NCBI GenBank assembly: GCA_964518595.1
Contig: CAZFHA010000019.1
Span: forward strand, 6,394-70,393
DNA from: CAZFHA01 sp964518595
GTDB lineage: Bacteria > Bacillota > Clostridia > Saccharofermentanales > Saccharofermentanaceae
DNA: 64,000 nucleotides
Direction: 5' to 3'
Below the pieces are notes generated by a model, which was not told where the DNA came from, made no database searches, and saw nothing but the letters and a program-made list of their open reading frames with translations. How positions within the stretch are numbered: the first letter of the stretch is position 1; each line of letters opens with the position of its first letter. A program made the position numbers and the translations under genes. This document shows positions 54,922-63,908 of this stretch, one piece after another.

Positions 54922-55740
54922 ATGCAAAAGCAATTATCCCCAGCTAAAGTTATGATTTCGGTGGCTCCAGTCAAGAGCAGTTCGCCTCTTAAGTCAGAAG
55001 ATTTACTGGAAGATGTCCTTCTGTGCAGGGAGAAGGGAGCCTCTATTTTGCACTTGCACTGTAAAAATCCTCAGGGATTACTTACGGCGGATACCAGTAA
55101 TTTAGCCAAAACTTTTGCCCAAGTTCATGCAGCCTGTGATATTATTTTGCAGGCTTCGACGGGTGGTGTTTCTTCTATGACTATGGAGGAGCGCTGCCGT
55201 CCTCTAAAGATACCCTTAACGGAAATGGCTTCATTAAATGGCGGTAGCACAAATTTAGGGGAAGTGGTTTATATCAACTCCTTACAAGATATTCGCTACA
55301 GTGTAGAAGCGTGCTATCAGCAAAGAATTTTACCAGAAATTGAAATCTTTGATATAGGCATGTTATACACCATGGAGGGGCTTCGAAAGAGCCTGCCTTT
55401 TTTGACACCGGTACTTTACAATTTTGTCTTTGGTCACCCGGGGGGCTTACCGGCTGAGGTGCAAGTGTTAGCAGCAATAAGGGGACTGATTCCCTCTGAT
55501 TGCCTTTGGGGTGTTACCCATTATGGTCGAGAAGATTGGCTTTTTCTCAGTGCTGCTCTGGCTTTGGGGGCGGATTTAGTTAGAATTGGTTTTGAGGATA
55601 GTTCTTGGCTTAGTTCAGAAGAATCGGCAACCCATAATTACCAATTAGTGCAAAGGTTATCCAGTTTGATCCAGTGCTTGGGAAGAGAAGTGGCAACGGT
55701 AGCGGAAACCAGAAAAATCTTTTGTCTTTCTGGTACGTAA
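54922..55740 (+). CDS. BKACE-family beta-keto acid cleavage enzyme (DUF849)
   Basis: A 272-residue TIM-barrel protein with the zinc-site LHLHCKN, QASTGG, the EIEIFDIG segment and GHPGGLPAE near the C-terminal third, all DUF849-like. BKACEs condense a beta-keto acid with acetyl-CoA and cleave it to acetoacetate and a CoA ester. The neighbouring DUF1537 kinase suggests that its substrate derives from an acid sugar. AAGGAGAG before ATG 54922 decides the start over ATG 54892. Confidence 0.85.
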   Translation: MQKQLSPAKVMISVAPVKSSSPLKSEDLLEDVLLCREKGASILHLHCKNPQGLLTADTSNLAKTFAQVHAACDIILQASTGGVSSMTMEERCRPLKIPLTEMASLNGGSTNLGEVVYINSLQDIRYSVEACYQQRILPEIEIFDIGMLYTMEGLRKSLPFLTPVLYNFVFGHPGGLPAEVQVLAAIRGLIPSDCLWGVTHYGREDWLFLSAALALGADLVRIGFEDSSWLSSEESATHNYQLVQRLSSLIQCLGREVATVAETRKIFCLSGT

Positions 55741-55815
55741 GGCGGCTTTATGAATATGGACATGTATTTTCATACAAGACTCATTTGCATACAAAAGCGG
55801 GAGGAAACTTAAATT

Positions 55816-57570
55816 ATGAATAAGGGATATAAAGAACAACTTACTAGACCTGATACATTAAATTTGGCAGATTCTGCCCAGCTGGCTCTTAATGCCATGA
55901 TTGGCGTAGCTGACGAGGATAAGGGTGGCATTCCCTTTTTTAGTGGTTTTTTTGCGGCTGATCCGGCATGGATGAGTCATGGTAACTGGGATTATGGTTC
56001 CAGTCATGGCCGCTTGATTGATGCAATGACTTTAGTTCGGGCAATGACAGGAACCGACAAGGGAATTGAAACGGAAAACCAATATAAAGCCAATTTTCTT
56101 AGTTTTTTTCACCAAGATGGCTTAAGCTATCGGCAAAATACCTTTAGTGCGTCATTTATCGCCAGTTGTGATGCGCCTTTTCGAGAAAGCGCCTCTATGA
56201 TTGATCAACGAGCGGTTATTCTTGGCTTAACAACTTGGCTGATAGATCAAGGCGATGAAAGTATTAAAGCTATTGCCGACCGGCATGTAGCCGCTCTGAA
56301 AAGAATTGCTCGAAAAGAAAGAACCTCTTGGTACTATCCGGCTTCGGAATATACGGATACGGGCTGGCCATCTTTTGATGCTGTGGTTACTCGGCTTTGC
56401 CCTGATCCTTGTGCCATGTGGGGGCGGCAGGTGAACCCCTTGTTACGTTACCACCGCTTTACGGGAAGCCAAGATGCCTTCGAGCTTTGTGAGAATTTTG
56501 TGGCCAATATCGTAGATAGAAGCGGTGCTTTTCTGCCAGATGGCAGTTGGAATGGGGGGCTGGGATTTCGGAATGGTCATTTCCACACCCGCATGGGGAC
56601 GCTGGTTTCCTTAGCCAGATTTGCAGAATTTACCCATGATGCAGAGCTCTTAAATTGGGTCAAAAAGTGCTATGATTGGGGGCTTAGCCGCTCAACATCT
56701 TTTGGCTGGACTCCGGGAGATTTGGAAGACCAGGGTTATGAGCATGAGACCTGTACCCTTGTGGATGCTATCGGCACAGCGATAACCTTGGCTAAGGGAG
56801 GCTATACTGCCTATTGGAGTGTGGCGGAACGCTTTTTGCGGAATCACCTCACCCAGGCTCAAGTTACTGACAGTAGTTGGATTCACCAATATGACAAAAA
56901 AGATCGGGATATCCCGGGGGATAAAACTTTCTATCGGGTAGGGGAACGATTGCTGGGAGCCTTTGCCGGCTATGCCTCACCTAATGACTTCGTTTATAGT
57001 GGTGTAAAGGGGCGTGGCCATATAATGGATGTTCAAACTTGCTGTGTAGCTTCTGGAGCACGTGGTTTATATAATGGGTGGAATAATATTGTAACAACAG
57101 AGCGAAATCGAACCAGCATTAATTTGCTCCTAAACCGCAAAACCGAGGCGGTGACTGTCCATAGCTTTTTACCCCATCAAGGGCGGGTAGTGGTCAGTGC
57201 CCAAAAGAATCTGGATGAGCTATGCATAAGAATTCCTGAAGATGTGGCTTATGGTGCAGTTAAGGTTTTTTTTGATGAGAGTGTAGAACCAATCAGCGGT
57301 AGAGATATTCCCTGGATTAAAAATTGCTTTATTTTACTTAAAGGCATAAAAGATGGCCAGCAGATTAGGGTAGAATTTCCAGTTAATCGGCGCTCTACAA
57401 CAGAAAGAGCCGTGGATGATGAATATCAGGTAGAGTGGGCTGGAGATACCGTTATTGGCATTGAGCCCAAGGGTCAATATTATCCCCTATATGGACAAGT
57501 GAAGCTATTAGACAAGAGCCCAGAAAGTCATCTGCCCTTATTTGTTGGCAGCAGCAAAGACTATGACTGA
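55816..57570 (+). CDS. GH127-like (alpha/alpha)6-barrel glycoside hydrolase
   Basis: A 584-residue cytoplasmic protein. The central barrel carries YEHETCTLVDAIG and TCCVASGARGLYNGW, reminiscent of the GH127/GH146 beta-L-arabinofuranosidase clan with its Glu and paired Cys. A C-terminal beta-sandwich holds residues about 430-560. The Cys pair in TCCVAS could be the zinc/nucleophile cysteines of that clan. It closes operon 3 and has GGGAGG upstream. Confidence 0.65.
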   Translation: MNKGYKEQLTRPDTLNLADSAQLALNAMIGVADEDKGGIPFFSGFFAADPAWMSHGNWDYGSSHGRLIDAMTLVRAMTGTDKGIETENQYKANFLSFFHQDGLSYRQNTFSASFIASCDAPFRESASMIDQRAVILGLTTWLIDQGDESIKAIADRHVAALKRIARKERTSWYYPASEYTDTGWPSFDAVVTRLCPDPCAMWGRQVNPLLRYHRFTGSQDAFELCENFVANIVDRSGAFLPDGSWNGGLGFRNGHFHTRMGTLVSLARFAEFTHDAELLNWVKKCYDWGLSRSTSFGWTPGDLEDQGYEHETCTLVDAIGTAITLAKGGYTAYWSVAERFLRNHLTQAQVTDSSWIHQYDKKDRDIPGDKTFYRVGERLLGAFAGYASPNDFVYSGVKGRGHIMDVQTCCVASGARGLYNGWNNIVTTERNRTSINLLLNRKTEAVTVHSFLPHQGRVVVSAQKNLDELCIRIPEDVAYGAVKVFFDESVEPISGRDIPWIKNCFILLKGIKDGQQIRVEFPVNRRSTTERAVDDEYQVEWAGDTVIGIEPKGQYYPLYGQVKLLDKSPESHLPLFVGSSKDYD

Positions 57571-57636
57571 GTAAAGAATAGTGAAACCATCATGATTTTT
57601 TTCTCAGTGAAGGCGAATTTTCTCAGTAAAGCTCTC

Positions 57637-57665
57637 ATTTTAGCTCTTAACTAATTGGCTAAAAT
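57637..57665 (+). repeat. Inverted repeat after operon 3
   Basis: ATTTTAGC (57637-57644) and GCTAAAAT (57658-57665) form a perfect eight-base stem with a 13-base loop, but no T-run follows. TTTTCTCAGT also occurs twice just upstream (57599-57608, 57618-57627). A weak terminator or processing site is possible. Confidence 0.3.
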
Positions 57666-57711
57666 AGTCCATGGGTTCAAGGATGTTTATACGCTTCATT
57701 ATTGTAAAACA

Positions 57712-57740
57712 TTGCTGCTTCTCTTTGGATATAGTATAAT
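57712..57740 (+). promoter_or_regulatory. Promoter of the toxin-antitoxin operon
   Basis: TTGCTG (57712-57717), a 17-base spacer and perfect TATAAT (57735-57740) lie 42 bases before the antitoxin start. Confidence 0.7.
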
Positions 57741-57759
57741 TTAGGTATAATAATACTAT
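57731..57759 (+). promoter_or_regulatory. Candidate antitoxin autoregulatory operator
   Basis: ATAGTAT (57731-57737) and ATACTAT (57753-57759) are exact inverse copies; extending inward, nine of ten bases pair. The left arm overlaps the -10 element, as expected for repression by a YefM-type antitoxin complex. Confidence 0.55.
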
Positions 57760-57781
57760 CAAAAAACAAGAGGTGATTTCT

Positions 57782-58060
57782 ATGATTATAAAGCCATCAG
57801 CAGCAATACGAAATAATTATAATGAAATATCAGAATTGTGCAAAGCAAAAGCTGAACCTGTATTTTTAACCAAAAATGGTGAGGGCGATTTGGTTGTAAT
57901 GGATATGGCTACATTTTCTCGCAGGGAAAGCCTCCTAAAGCTCAGAGAACAGCTTGTTGCGATTGAGGAAGATCGGCTGGCGGGGAAAAAAGGATTATCG
58001 ATAGATGAGTTAAACAGTATGATGAAAAAAGCTATTCAGGAGAGCTTACATGGAGAATAG
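57782..58060 (+). CDS. Type II antitoxin, Phd/YefM family
   Basis: A 92-residue protein: an N-terminal DNA-binding Phd/YefM fold (IIKPSAAIRNNYNEISELC, then VFLTKNGEGDLVVMD) and an acidic/helical C-terminus expected to mask the toxin. AGGTGA before ATG 57782 decides the start. The gene overlaps the toxin gene by 11 bases, so both are translated together. Confidence 0.85.
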   Translation: MIIKPSAAIRNNYNEISELCKAKAEPVFLTKNGEGDLVVMDMATFSRRESLLKLREQLVAIEEDRLAGKKGLSIDELNSMMKKAIQESLHGE

Positions 58061-58379
58061 CGAGAAGGAGTATCAAGTCATTGTTTCTGATAGATTTGCA
58101 GAAATGCTTGTTAACCATGTTCGTTTTGTGGCACAGGTAAGTAGACAAGCCGCTGAAAAGTTAAGAAAGGCAATAGTGAAACAAATCAGAACATTAGAAC
58201 ATATGCCACAACGAAACAATTGGTTCAATGTTGAACTGATTCAGACTAATAAATACCGAAAGCTTGTTGTTGAAAAACGATACTTGATCCTATACCAGAT
58301 AAAAGATGATTGTGTATATGTGGATTATATTTTGGATTGCCGCCAAGATTACCCTTGGCTTTTTTATCCTGAACTGTGA
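58050..58379 (+). CDS. Type II toxin, RelE/ParE family
   Basis: A 109-residue protein with the RelE/ParE fold: a helix pair (FAEMLVNHVRFVAQVSRQAAE) followed by strands ending in YRKLVVEKRYLILYQIKDD and VDYILDCRQDY. It is a probable ribosome-dependent mRNA interferase or gyrase inhibitor neutralised by the upstream antitoxin. The conserved Arg/Tyr cluster near the C-terminus is present, so it looks intact. Confidence 0.82.
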   Translation: MENSEKEYQVIVSDRFAEMLVNHVRFVAQVSRQAAEKLRKAIVKQIRTLEHMPQRNNWFNVELIQTNKYRKLVVEKRYLILYQIKDDCVYVDYILDCRQDYPWLFYPEL

Positions 58380-58409
58380 TAGGGGGATATAGTGAGACTT
58401 TTTGTTGGT

Positions 58410-58438
58410 GGGGGGATCATACACTATTGGATCTCCCC
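58410..58438 (+). terminator. Terminator hairpin between convergent genes
   Basis: GGGGGGATC (58410-58418) and GATCTCCCC (58430-58438) form a nine-base stem with one G-U pair and an 11-base loop, followed by TATTTT. It overlaps the 3' end of the leftward response regulator gene and probably stops rightward transcription from the toxin-antitoxin genes. Confidence 0.5.
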
Positions 58439-59188
58439 TATTTTCCCGCGATATTCGAAGGGGCTGACCCCAACATATTTTTTGAAGATTCTACTAAAAT
58501 AACCCTGATCTTGATAGCCTAATATTTCGCCAATCTCTCGGATAGAGAGCTCCAAATTAAAGGCGCAGAGACTTTTAGCTTTGGCTATTTTGAGGGCAAT
58601 GGTGTATTTTCCTGGGGTAGTTTTATATTGTTGACAAAAAACTTTGGTCAGATAGGCAGGAGAATAATTCATGGTTTGAGCAATGGCGTTTAGATTGATA
58701 TCCAAGGTATAATTTTTATCAATATAGGCTTTGAGGCTAAGGGCAATTTCGGCGGGACTATTTCTTGCCATAGATTCATCAAAAATCTTGCCATAGGACT
58801 TATCTTCTAGTTCTAATTGGGTGCGAACCCGGAATAAAGCCCGGTGGAGTTCTTCTGGGTCAATCGGTTTAAGTAGGTATTCTGTCACTTGATAATGAAT
58901 CGCCTTTTGGGCGTATTCGAAATCAGAAAAACCACTGATAATCATAGTTCGAATATAAGGGAAATGCCGATTAACTTTTTCGATTAAGTCAATACCATCC
59001 ATTATAGGCATTTTGATATCCGAAATTAGTAATTGAGGAGACAGCTCATTAATTAGTTCCCAAGCCTTCTGACCAGTCTGAGCCATGGAGACTACTTGGA
59101 AATTTAGATTAGCTTCATGAATTTTTTGCACCAGACTATGAAGGAGTAGTTCTTCATCTTCAGCAACTAAAACAGTATATTTTCTCAT
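58424..59188 (-). CDS. Response regulator with AraC-type domain, YesN type (leftward)
   Basis: A 254-residue regulator with the receiver Asp57 (LISDIKMPIMDG) and a C-terminal AraC pair (INLNAIAQTMNYSPAYLTKV, then IREIGEILGYQDQGYFSRI). It is shorter than the other YesN protein in the window because the linker is reduced. AAGGAAGG eight bases before the ATG at 59188 sets the start. It is the partner of the kinase upstream in the same transcript. Confidence 0.9.
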   Translation of the reverse strand: MRKYTVLVAEDEELLLHSLVQKIHEANLNFQVVSMAQTGQKAWELINELSPQLLISDIKMPIMDGIDLIEKVNRHFPYIRTMIISGFSDFEYAQKAIHYQVTEYLLKPIDPEELHRALFRVRTQLELEDKSYGKIFDESMARNSPAEIALSLKAYIDKNYTLDINLNAIAQTMNYSPAYLTKVFCQQYKTTPGKYTIALKIAKAKSLCAFNLELSIREIGEILGYQDQGYFSRIFKKYVGVSPFEYRGKIGEIQ

Positions 59189-59218
59189 TGTCTTTTCCTT
59201 CCTTCGCTTCAACAATAT

Positions 59219-61024
59219 TCACTGATCTATTTGGGTAAAACGGCCAAGGGTAACCAGGGCTCCGCCTGCCGGAGGATTTTGACAGCTAAAAATACAGGCA
59301 TCACCAGTTTCCAGTTTCCAACGGCAATAAACATTTACCAGACCCATACCATCAATGGCTAAATCCGGCAGTCCGATACAAGTTGTCTGATCGATACGTT
59401 CTTGGATTTTGGCTAAACTGGCGTTGGAAAAGCCGTGCCCGGAATCAAGAACTTCGATTTGCCAATGGGTAGTTTCTATCTGCCCTCGAATAGAAATGTT
59501 CCAGGGGGGAGCACAATCGGTACCATACTTTATGGCATTTTCCACCAGGGGCTGAATGATAAGTTTGGGAATTTCTAAATCCAGTAGTTCTTGCGGGAGG
59601 TTAATTTCATAGCTCAGGCTGGATTGATAACGGACTTTCATGCAGTATAAGTATTTAGATACATAATCAACTTCTTCCCTAAGGCAAACTTTCGTTGAAG
59701 AATTTTTGGTGATATAGCGCATGATTTGGCTCAGGTTTCGGCACAAGGTTACGACTTCTTCTGAACGATTGTTTTCCGCTAGAATTATGATGCTAGAAAG
59801 AGAATTGTAATAGAAATGGGGGTTTATCTGTGATTGAAGCGCCAGACTTCTTGACTTAATTTCTTGTTGTTTGGTAGTAATCAAATCCTCCATAGAGTTT
59901 TTTAGATCCGACCCCATTTGCTGAAAGGCCTGATGGAGCTGGTCAATTTCTTCAATGGACGTAAAGAATTGACTGTTTTTAGGATGACCAAGGGTAGAAA
60001 GCTCTGTGCTATGAATGACTTTTCGAAGTCGCTTAATCGGGCGGCTTAGGCTTCGTGCTGCATAATAGGCTAAAACGCCAGCTCCCAAAAGTGTCGCTAA
60101 GGCTACCAGAGCTAGGATAAGAGTTAAGTTCTTTACCGGCAGTAAGACATTTTCTTCAGGCTGTAAAGTGATAAAGAGCCAGCCGGAATAACTAGAACGC
60201 TGATAAGCTAATAGTTTCTTGCTGCCATTTTCACCACTTCTAATCGACGTCTGGCCAAAGTTATCCTTGAGCTGATCAGAAAAAGGGGTGTCTTCCAGCT
60301 TGGGGACAGGAGCACTTGAGTCAGAAAATGGATACACTAACTGGTTGTAGTTATTATATATGTATACTTCTGGTGCCTGCTTTTTGTTTTTAGTTTGGTT
60401 GATAATACTTTTAAAAATTACGTGATAATCTTGCACTGTCTCGACAATGCCTACCTCCCGACCATATTTATTGAAATAAGTTCGGAAGAGCGAAAAATAA
60501 GGTTTTCGGGTCTTAAGTGAGCCGGAAAAAGCCGGGGTATAGTAGGGCATGGGCAGATATTTATGGCCAGATTCTGCTAATGTTGGCTCATACCAGCTTT
60601 GGGCAGACAAGTCTATATGGGTATCCAGAGCTAATCTTCCGAAGCCAATAACGGCGCCGCTGAAGTCATAGATATTAATTTGATCTACTTGTGAATCGGT
60701 ACCGTTAATCGCAATAAAGAGCCCGGCCAAGCTATTAATATTTTGAGGATCGCTCTCTAAGGCAGTAAAGTGCTCGGCTACCCCTTCCTTAATTAAATTA
60801 CTGTAACCCACATTAATAGAAAGATTATCCATAACTTTGAGTGCTTGATCCGTCTGGCTTTGATAGGAGGCGGTAAGATCAATGATATTTTGGGTTTCCC
60901 GTTCGATTAGAATAGCAGAGGCATAGCGGTAGAAAAAAATAGAAAAGATGATTTCAACAATGAGTACTAGTGACAGATAGGAGAGAAAGAAACGTGTCTG
61001 TATTTTGACTTTTTTCATGTTCAT
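59219..61024 (-). CDS. Membrane sensor histidine kinase, YesM type (leftward)
   Basis: A 601-residue kinase with a membrane segment at about 12-34, an extracytoplasmic sensor domain (about 35-300), a second membrane segment, a HAMP region, phosphoacceptor His403 (SQINPHFYYNS) and an ATPase domain with GHGFS and DGMGLVNV. ATG 61024 is preferred because the membrane anchor then starts near residue 12 and an AGGA lies upstream; the frame is open for a further 52 codons upstream. It stands opposite the UroD-like gene and probably controls it. Confidence 0.9.
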   Translation of the reverse strand: MNMKKVKIQTRFFLSYLSLVLIVEIIFSIFFYRYASAILIERETQNIIDLTASYQSQTDQALKVMDNLSINVGYSNLIKEGVAEHFTALESDPQNINSLAGLFIAINGTDSQVDQINIYDFSGAVIGFGRLALDTHIDLSAQSWYEPTLAESGHKYLPMPYYTPAFSGSLKTRKPYFSLFRTYFNKYGREVGIVETVQDYHVIFKSIINQTKNKKQAPEVYIYNNYNQLVYPFSDSSAPVPKLEDTPFSDQLKDNFGQTSIRSGENGSKKLLAYQRSSYSGWLFITLQPEENVLLPVKNLTLILALVALATLLGAGVLAYYAARSLSRPIKRLRKVIHSTELSTLGHPKNSQFFTSIEEIDQLHQAFQQMGSDLKNSMEDLITTKQQEIKSRSLALQSQINPHFYYNSLSSIIILAENNRSEEVVTLCRNLSQIMRYITKNSSTKVCLREEVDYVSKYLYCMKVRYQSSLSYEINLPQELLDLEIPKLIIQPLVENAIKYGTDCAPPWNISIRGQIETTHWQIEVLDSGHGFSNASLAKIQERIDQTTCIGLPDLAIDGMGLVNVYCRWKLETGDACIFSCQNPPAGGALVTLGRFTQIDQ

Positions 61025-61157
61025 CTGTAAAGTCCTATTCCTATAAGATATAGGTTGAGTTAATACTTTTGCTTCCGGTGCCTCTAGCATACCACTGCTC
61101 TTATGGGTTTGTATAGGGTGGCGTAAAAAATACTGTTGTTTTTGATATTGTTGTGAA

Positions 61158-61187
61158 AAAAGTACAAATAGAAGCGGCAAAAGTACA
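61158..61187 (+). promoter_or_regulatory. Direct-repeat binding site for an AraC-type response regulator
   Basis: AAAAGTACA occurs at 61158-61166 and 61179-61187, 21 bases apart start to start, that is two helical turns. The second copy abuts the candidate -35 element at 61188, the layout expected for activation by a dimeric YesN-type regulator. Confidence 0.55.
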
Positions 61188-61216
61188 TAGACCTCAAAGT
61201 AAGCTCATGTCAAAAT
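61188..61216 (+). promoter_or_regulatory. Candidate activator-dependent promoter of the UroD-like gene
   Basis: TAGACC (61188-61193), a 17-base spacer and CAAAAT (61211-61216) both match consensus at four of six positions. A poor promoter directly next to a direct-repeat site fits dependence on the response regulator. Confidence 0.4.
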
Positions 61217-61273
61217 AAGTCTAAAGAAAATCTGTCGCTGGATTTCTTTCACTTAGTAAGGAGTGTAGCTAAA

Positions 61274-62392
61274 ATGATGTACAAAGCAAATTGGGAAGAA
61301 ACCCAAAAGAAATTTAGCCGCTGGTGGAAACATAAAAATCAAGGGCGACCGCTAATGTCTATTGTAGTAAAAAAAGCCACCGCTGATGATCCGCTTCCCG
61401 AAAATCTTTTATATACCGATGTAAATAAAAAATATCGTGATGCAAATCTTTTGGTTGACCGGTATCGTTACTATTGTGAGCAACGGGAGTTTTGGGCGGA
61501 GAGTTTTCCTAATCTGAGTGTCGACTTTGGCCCCGGTTCAGTAGCTGGGTATTTAGGTGCAAACATAGTTTTTGCGGAAGATACGGTCTGGTTTGAAGAA
61601 TGTACTGCGGACTTTACCCAATTGAAACCCTTTACTTTTTCTGCCGATAATCCCTGGTGGCAAGAACATTTAGCTTTAGTAAAAAAATGTCGGGAGCTGG
61701 TAGGGGATGATTTTTATATCGGAATTCCTGATCTGATGGAAAATGTAGATGTCTTGGCTTCCTTAAGAGGGGCACAAGATCTCATCTACGACATGATTGA
61801 TGAACCTGAGGAAATAAAAGCTCGAATTAGTCAGATTGACGATCTGTATTTTTCTTACTATGACCCATTTTTTCAGTTGACCAAGGACCGGCAAGGCGGC
61901 TCCTGCTATACGGTTTTTCAGGTCTGGGGACCGGGTAGAATGGCGAAGCTCCAATGTGATTTTTCCGCCTTAATGTCACCGAATCAATTTCGTGAATTTA
62001 TTCAACCTTCCCTGAGAAAACAGGCGCAAAGATTAGACCAAGTTCTTTACCATCTTGATGGGCCTGACGCCATTAAGCATCTAGATGCAGTACTGGAAAT
62101 TGATGAAATTGATGCTTTACAATGGACCAGCGGCGATTATGGACCGGATGGAACTGCTGCTGAGTGGTACTCCATTTATGATAAGGCGAGGCAGGCAGGC
62201 AAATCCCTGTGGATTAAAGTATATAGCGGCACAATCAATGATTGGATTGCCGGAGTAGATAAATTAGTGGAGCGGTATGGATCAGATTGCCTCTTTTTGC
62301 ATTTTCCAGAAATGTCAAAAGTGGAAGCAGAATACCTTTTGGCTCATGGGGAAAAATATTGGTCAGATATTGTTGGAAGTTTTGCTGGCTAA
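61274..62392 (+). CDS. Uroporphyrinogen-decarboxylase-like (UROD/MtaA superfamily) protein
   Basis: A 372-residue TIM-barrel protein of the UROD/methyltransferase superfamily: FSRWWKHKNQGRPLM at the start, VDFGPGSVAGYLG, LYHLDGPDAIKHLD and a final LFLHFPEM segment. True uroporphyrinogen decarboxylases and MtaA-type methyl-cobamide methyltransferases share this fold. The lack of heme or corrinoid genes nearby and the sugar-importer partner suggest a third, undefined role, perhaps demethylation or handling of an O-methyl sugar. AAGGAG upstream supports the start. Confidence 0.7.
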   Translation: MMYKANWEETQKKFSRWWKHKNQGRPLMSIVVKKATADDPLPENLLYTDVNKKYRDANLLVDRYRYYCEQREFWAESFPNLSVDFGPGSVAGYLGANIVFAEDTVWFEECTADFTQLKPFTFSADNPWWQEHLALVKKCRELVGDDFYIGIPDLMENVDVLASLRGAQDLIYDMIDEPEEIKARISQIDDLYFSYYDPFFQLTKDRQGGSCYTVFQVWGPGRMAKLQCDFSALMSPNQFREFIQPSLRKQAQRLDQVLYHLDGPDAIKHLDAVLEIDEIDALQWTSGDYGPDGTAAEWYSIYDKARQAGKSLWIKVYSGTINDWIAGVDKLVERYGSDCLFLHFPEMSKVEAEYLLAHGEKYWSDIVGSFAG

Positions 62393-62473
62393 GATAAAAA
62401 TTTTGGAAAGGAGAGTAGGATTAAGTAGAAAGAACAGGTGTGGAATAACATATAAAATCAGGAGGACGAAGGA

Positions 62474-63871
62474 ATGAGAAAAAAGATCATAAGCCTATTA
62501 CTAACTGCGTGTATACTGGGTACTGTCTCTCTGACTGCTTGTAATACGAATAACTCAAATAACGGAACTGAAAAAGAAACCGCTGCCAATACGTCTAATT
62601 CTGTTTCGGAGGCTCAAACCACAGCGGGGGGCAAAGGCGAATTTGCCGGTGAGGAATTAAGCATTTTAGTATCACAGGGGTGGATGGATAATTTCTATGA
62701 TGGCATTATTGCCCGCTTTGAAACTGATTATGATGTTACAGTGGATTTACAGACGGTTCCTGCCGATCAGTATGGTGATCTTTTGCAGTCTAAGTTGACC
62801 AGCGGAACAGCCACCGATATTTTTTGGATCCAGTCTAATCCTTTTGCGATAGAAAGTGTCTTGGTAAATCCGGAAAAATATTGCATGGATTTTACTGGGG
62901 CTACTTGGGCAGATATTATCCCAGAAGAGCGTTTGCCCTCTTGCATGGTAGGCGACAAACTTTATGGGCTGATGATTTGGACTAATTCTCCAGAATATAC
63001 CATGATGTATAACAAGACTTTGTTTGAAGAATTAGGTATTACTAAAGTGCCTACCACCTACAAAGAGCTCTTAGCCGCAGCAGAAAAAATCGCAGCAGAA
63101 AACATAACCCCTTGGTTTATTCCGGGAGCAGACGGTTGGCAAACCCAATTGGCTTTTTTCCAAATTGGAGGCGTTTATGAACAAGCTGAAAAAGGGCTAT
63201 ATGATGGACTAAATACAAATAAAGCCACTTTCTCGGGGAATGCCAAGATGCAGGAAGTTTTGACACAGTTGAAGGAACTTAGTGATAAAGGCTATTTAGG
63301 TGAGGACTGGATGGGGAGTGACAGCAGCAATTTGGCTAATATGTTTGGTGACCGCGAAATTGCCATGGCCATGGCTAATCCAGGATTTATCAATCAGGTT
63401 AAGGAAGAGACCGGAACAAAGGATGAATTCGGACTTTTCTTGGTTCCTTTGGGTGATAATCAAACCTTTCCCACCAATCCGGCCGGACCGATTATGATGG
63501 GCAATAAAGATTCTACTCATCCCGAACTGGTAAAGGCCTTTTTTGATTACGTAACAACAGAACAGAGTTTACAGGAGCAGCTGGATGCGCGTTTTAATTG
63601 GACAAATCTTGCAGTAAATGAAGATGTTGTTAAAATTAAGCAACATTGGCTACCCGCTGAATTAGAACTTATGAATGGACTTACAGAAGAACAGATCAAA
63701 ACACCAGTTCTTCAAACGGGAACAAAATATACGAATGATTATTGGATGGATTTTGGCGCTGATATGTTTGCTTATTTTACCGGACAAATTGAATTGGATA
63801 AAGTTTTGTCCAATATGGATGCTAATCGAGCAGAAGCAGCCAAATTACAAAATGACCCGAACTGGCAGTAG
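62474..63871 (+). CDS. Sugar ABC transporter solute-binding lipoprotein (operon 5)
   Basis: A 465-residue lipoprotein with the lipidated cysteine at residue 23 (VSLTACNTN), an Asn/Thr/Ser-rich linker and a family 1 binding fold (TDIFWIQSNPF, GITKVPTTYKELLAAAEK). It lies 81 bases after the UroD-like gene and is probably followed by permease genes beyond the window. AGGAGG precedes the start. Confidence 0.9.
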   Translation: MRKKIISLLLTACILGTVSLTACNTNNSNNGTEKETAANTSNSVSEAQTTAGGKGEFAGEELSILVSQGWMDNFYDGIIARFETDYDVTVDLQTVPADQYGDLLQSKLTSGTATDIFWIQSNPFAIESVLVNPEKYCMDFTGATWADIIPEERLPSCMVGDKLYGLMIWTNSPEYTMMYNKTLFEELGITKVPTTYKELLAAAEKIAAENITPWFIPGADGWQTQLAFFQIGGVYEQAEKGLYDGLNTNKATFSGNAKMQEVLTQLKELSDKGYLGEDWMGSDSSNLANMFGDREIAMAMANPGFINQVKEETGTKDEFGLFLVPLGDNQTFPTNPAGPIMMGNKDSTHPELVKAFFDYVTTEQSLQEQLDARFNWTNLAVNEDVVKIKQHWLPAELELMNGLTEEQIKTPVLQTGTKYTNDYWMDFGADMFAYFTGQIELDKVLSNMDANRAEAAKLQNDPNWQ

Positions 63872-63908
63872 ATTACTCTGACCTCTTGAAATAGACTAGA
63901 TTTTCGGC

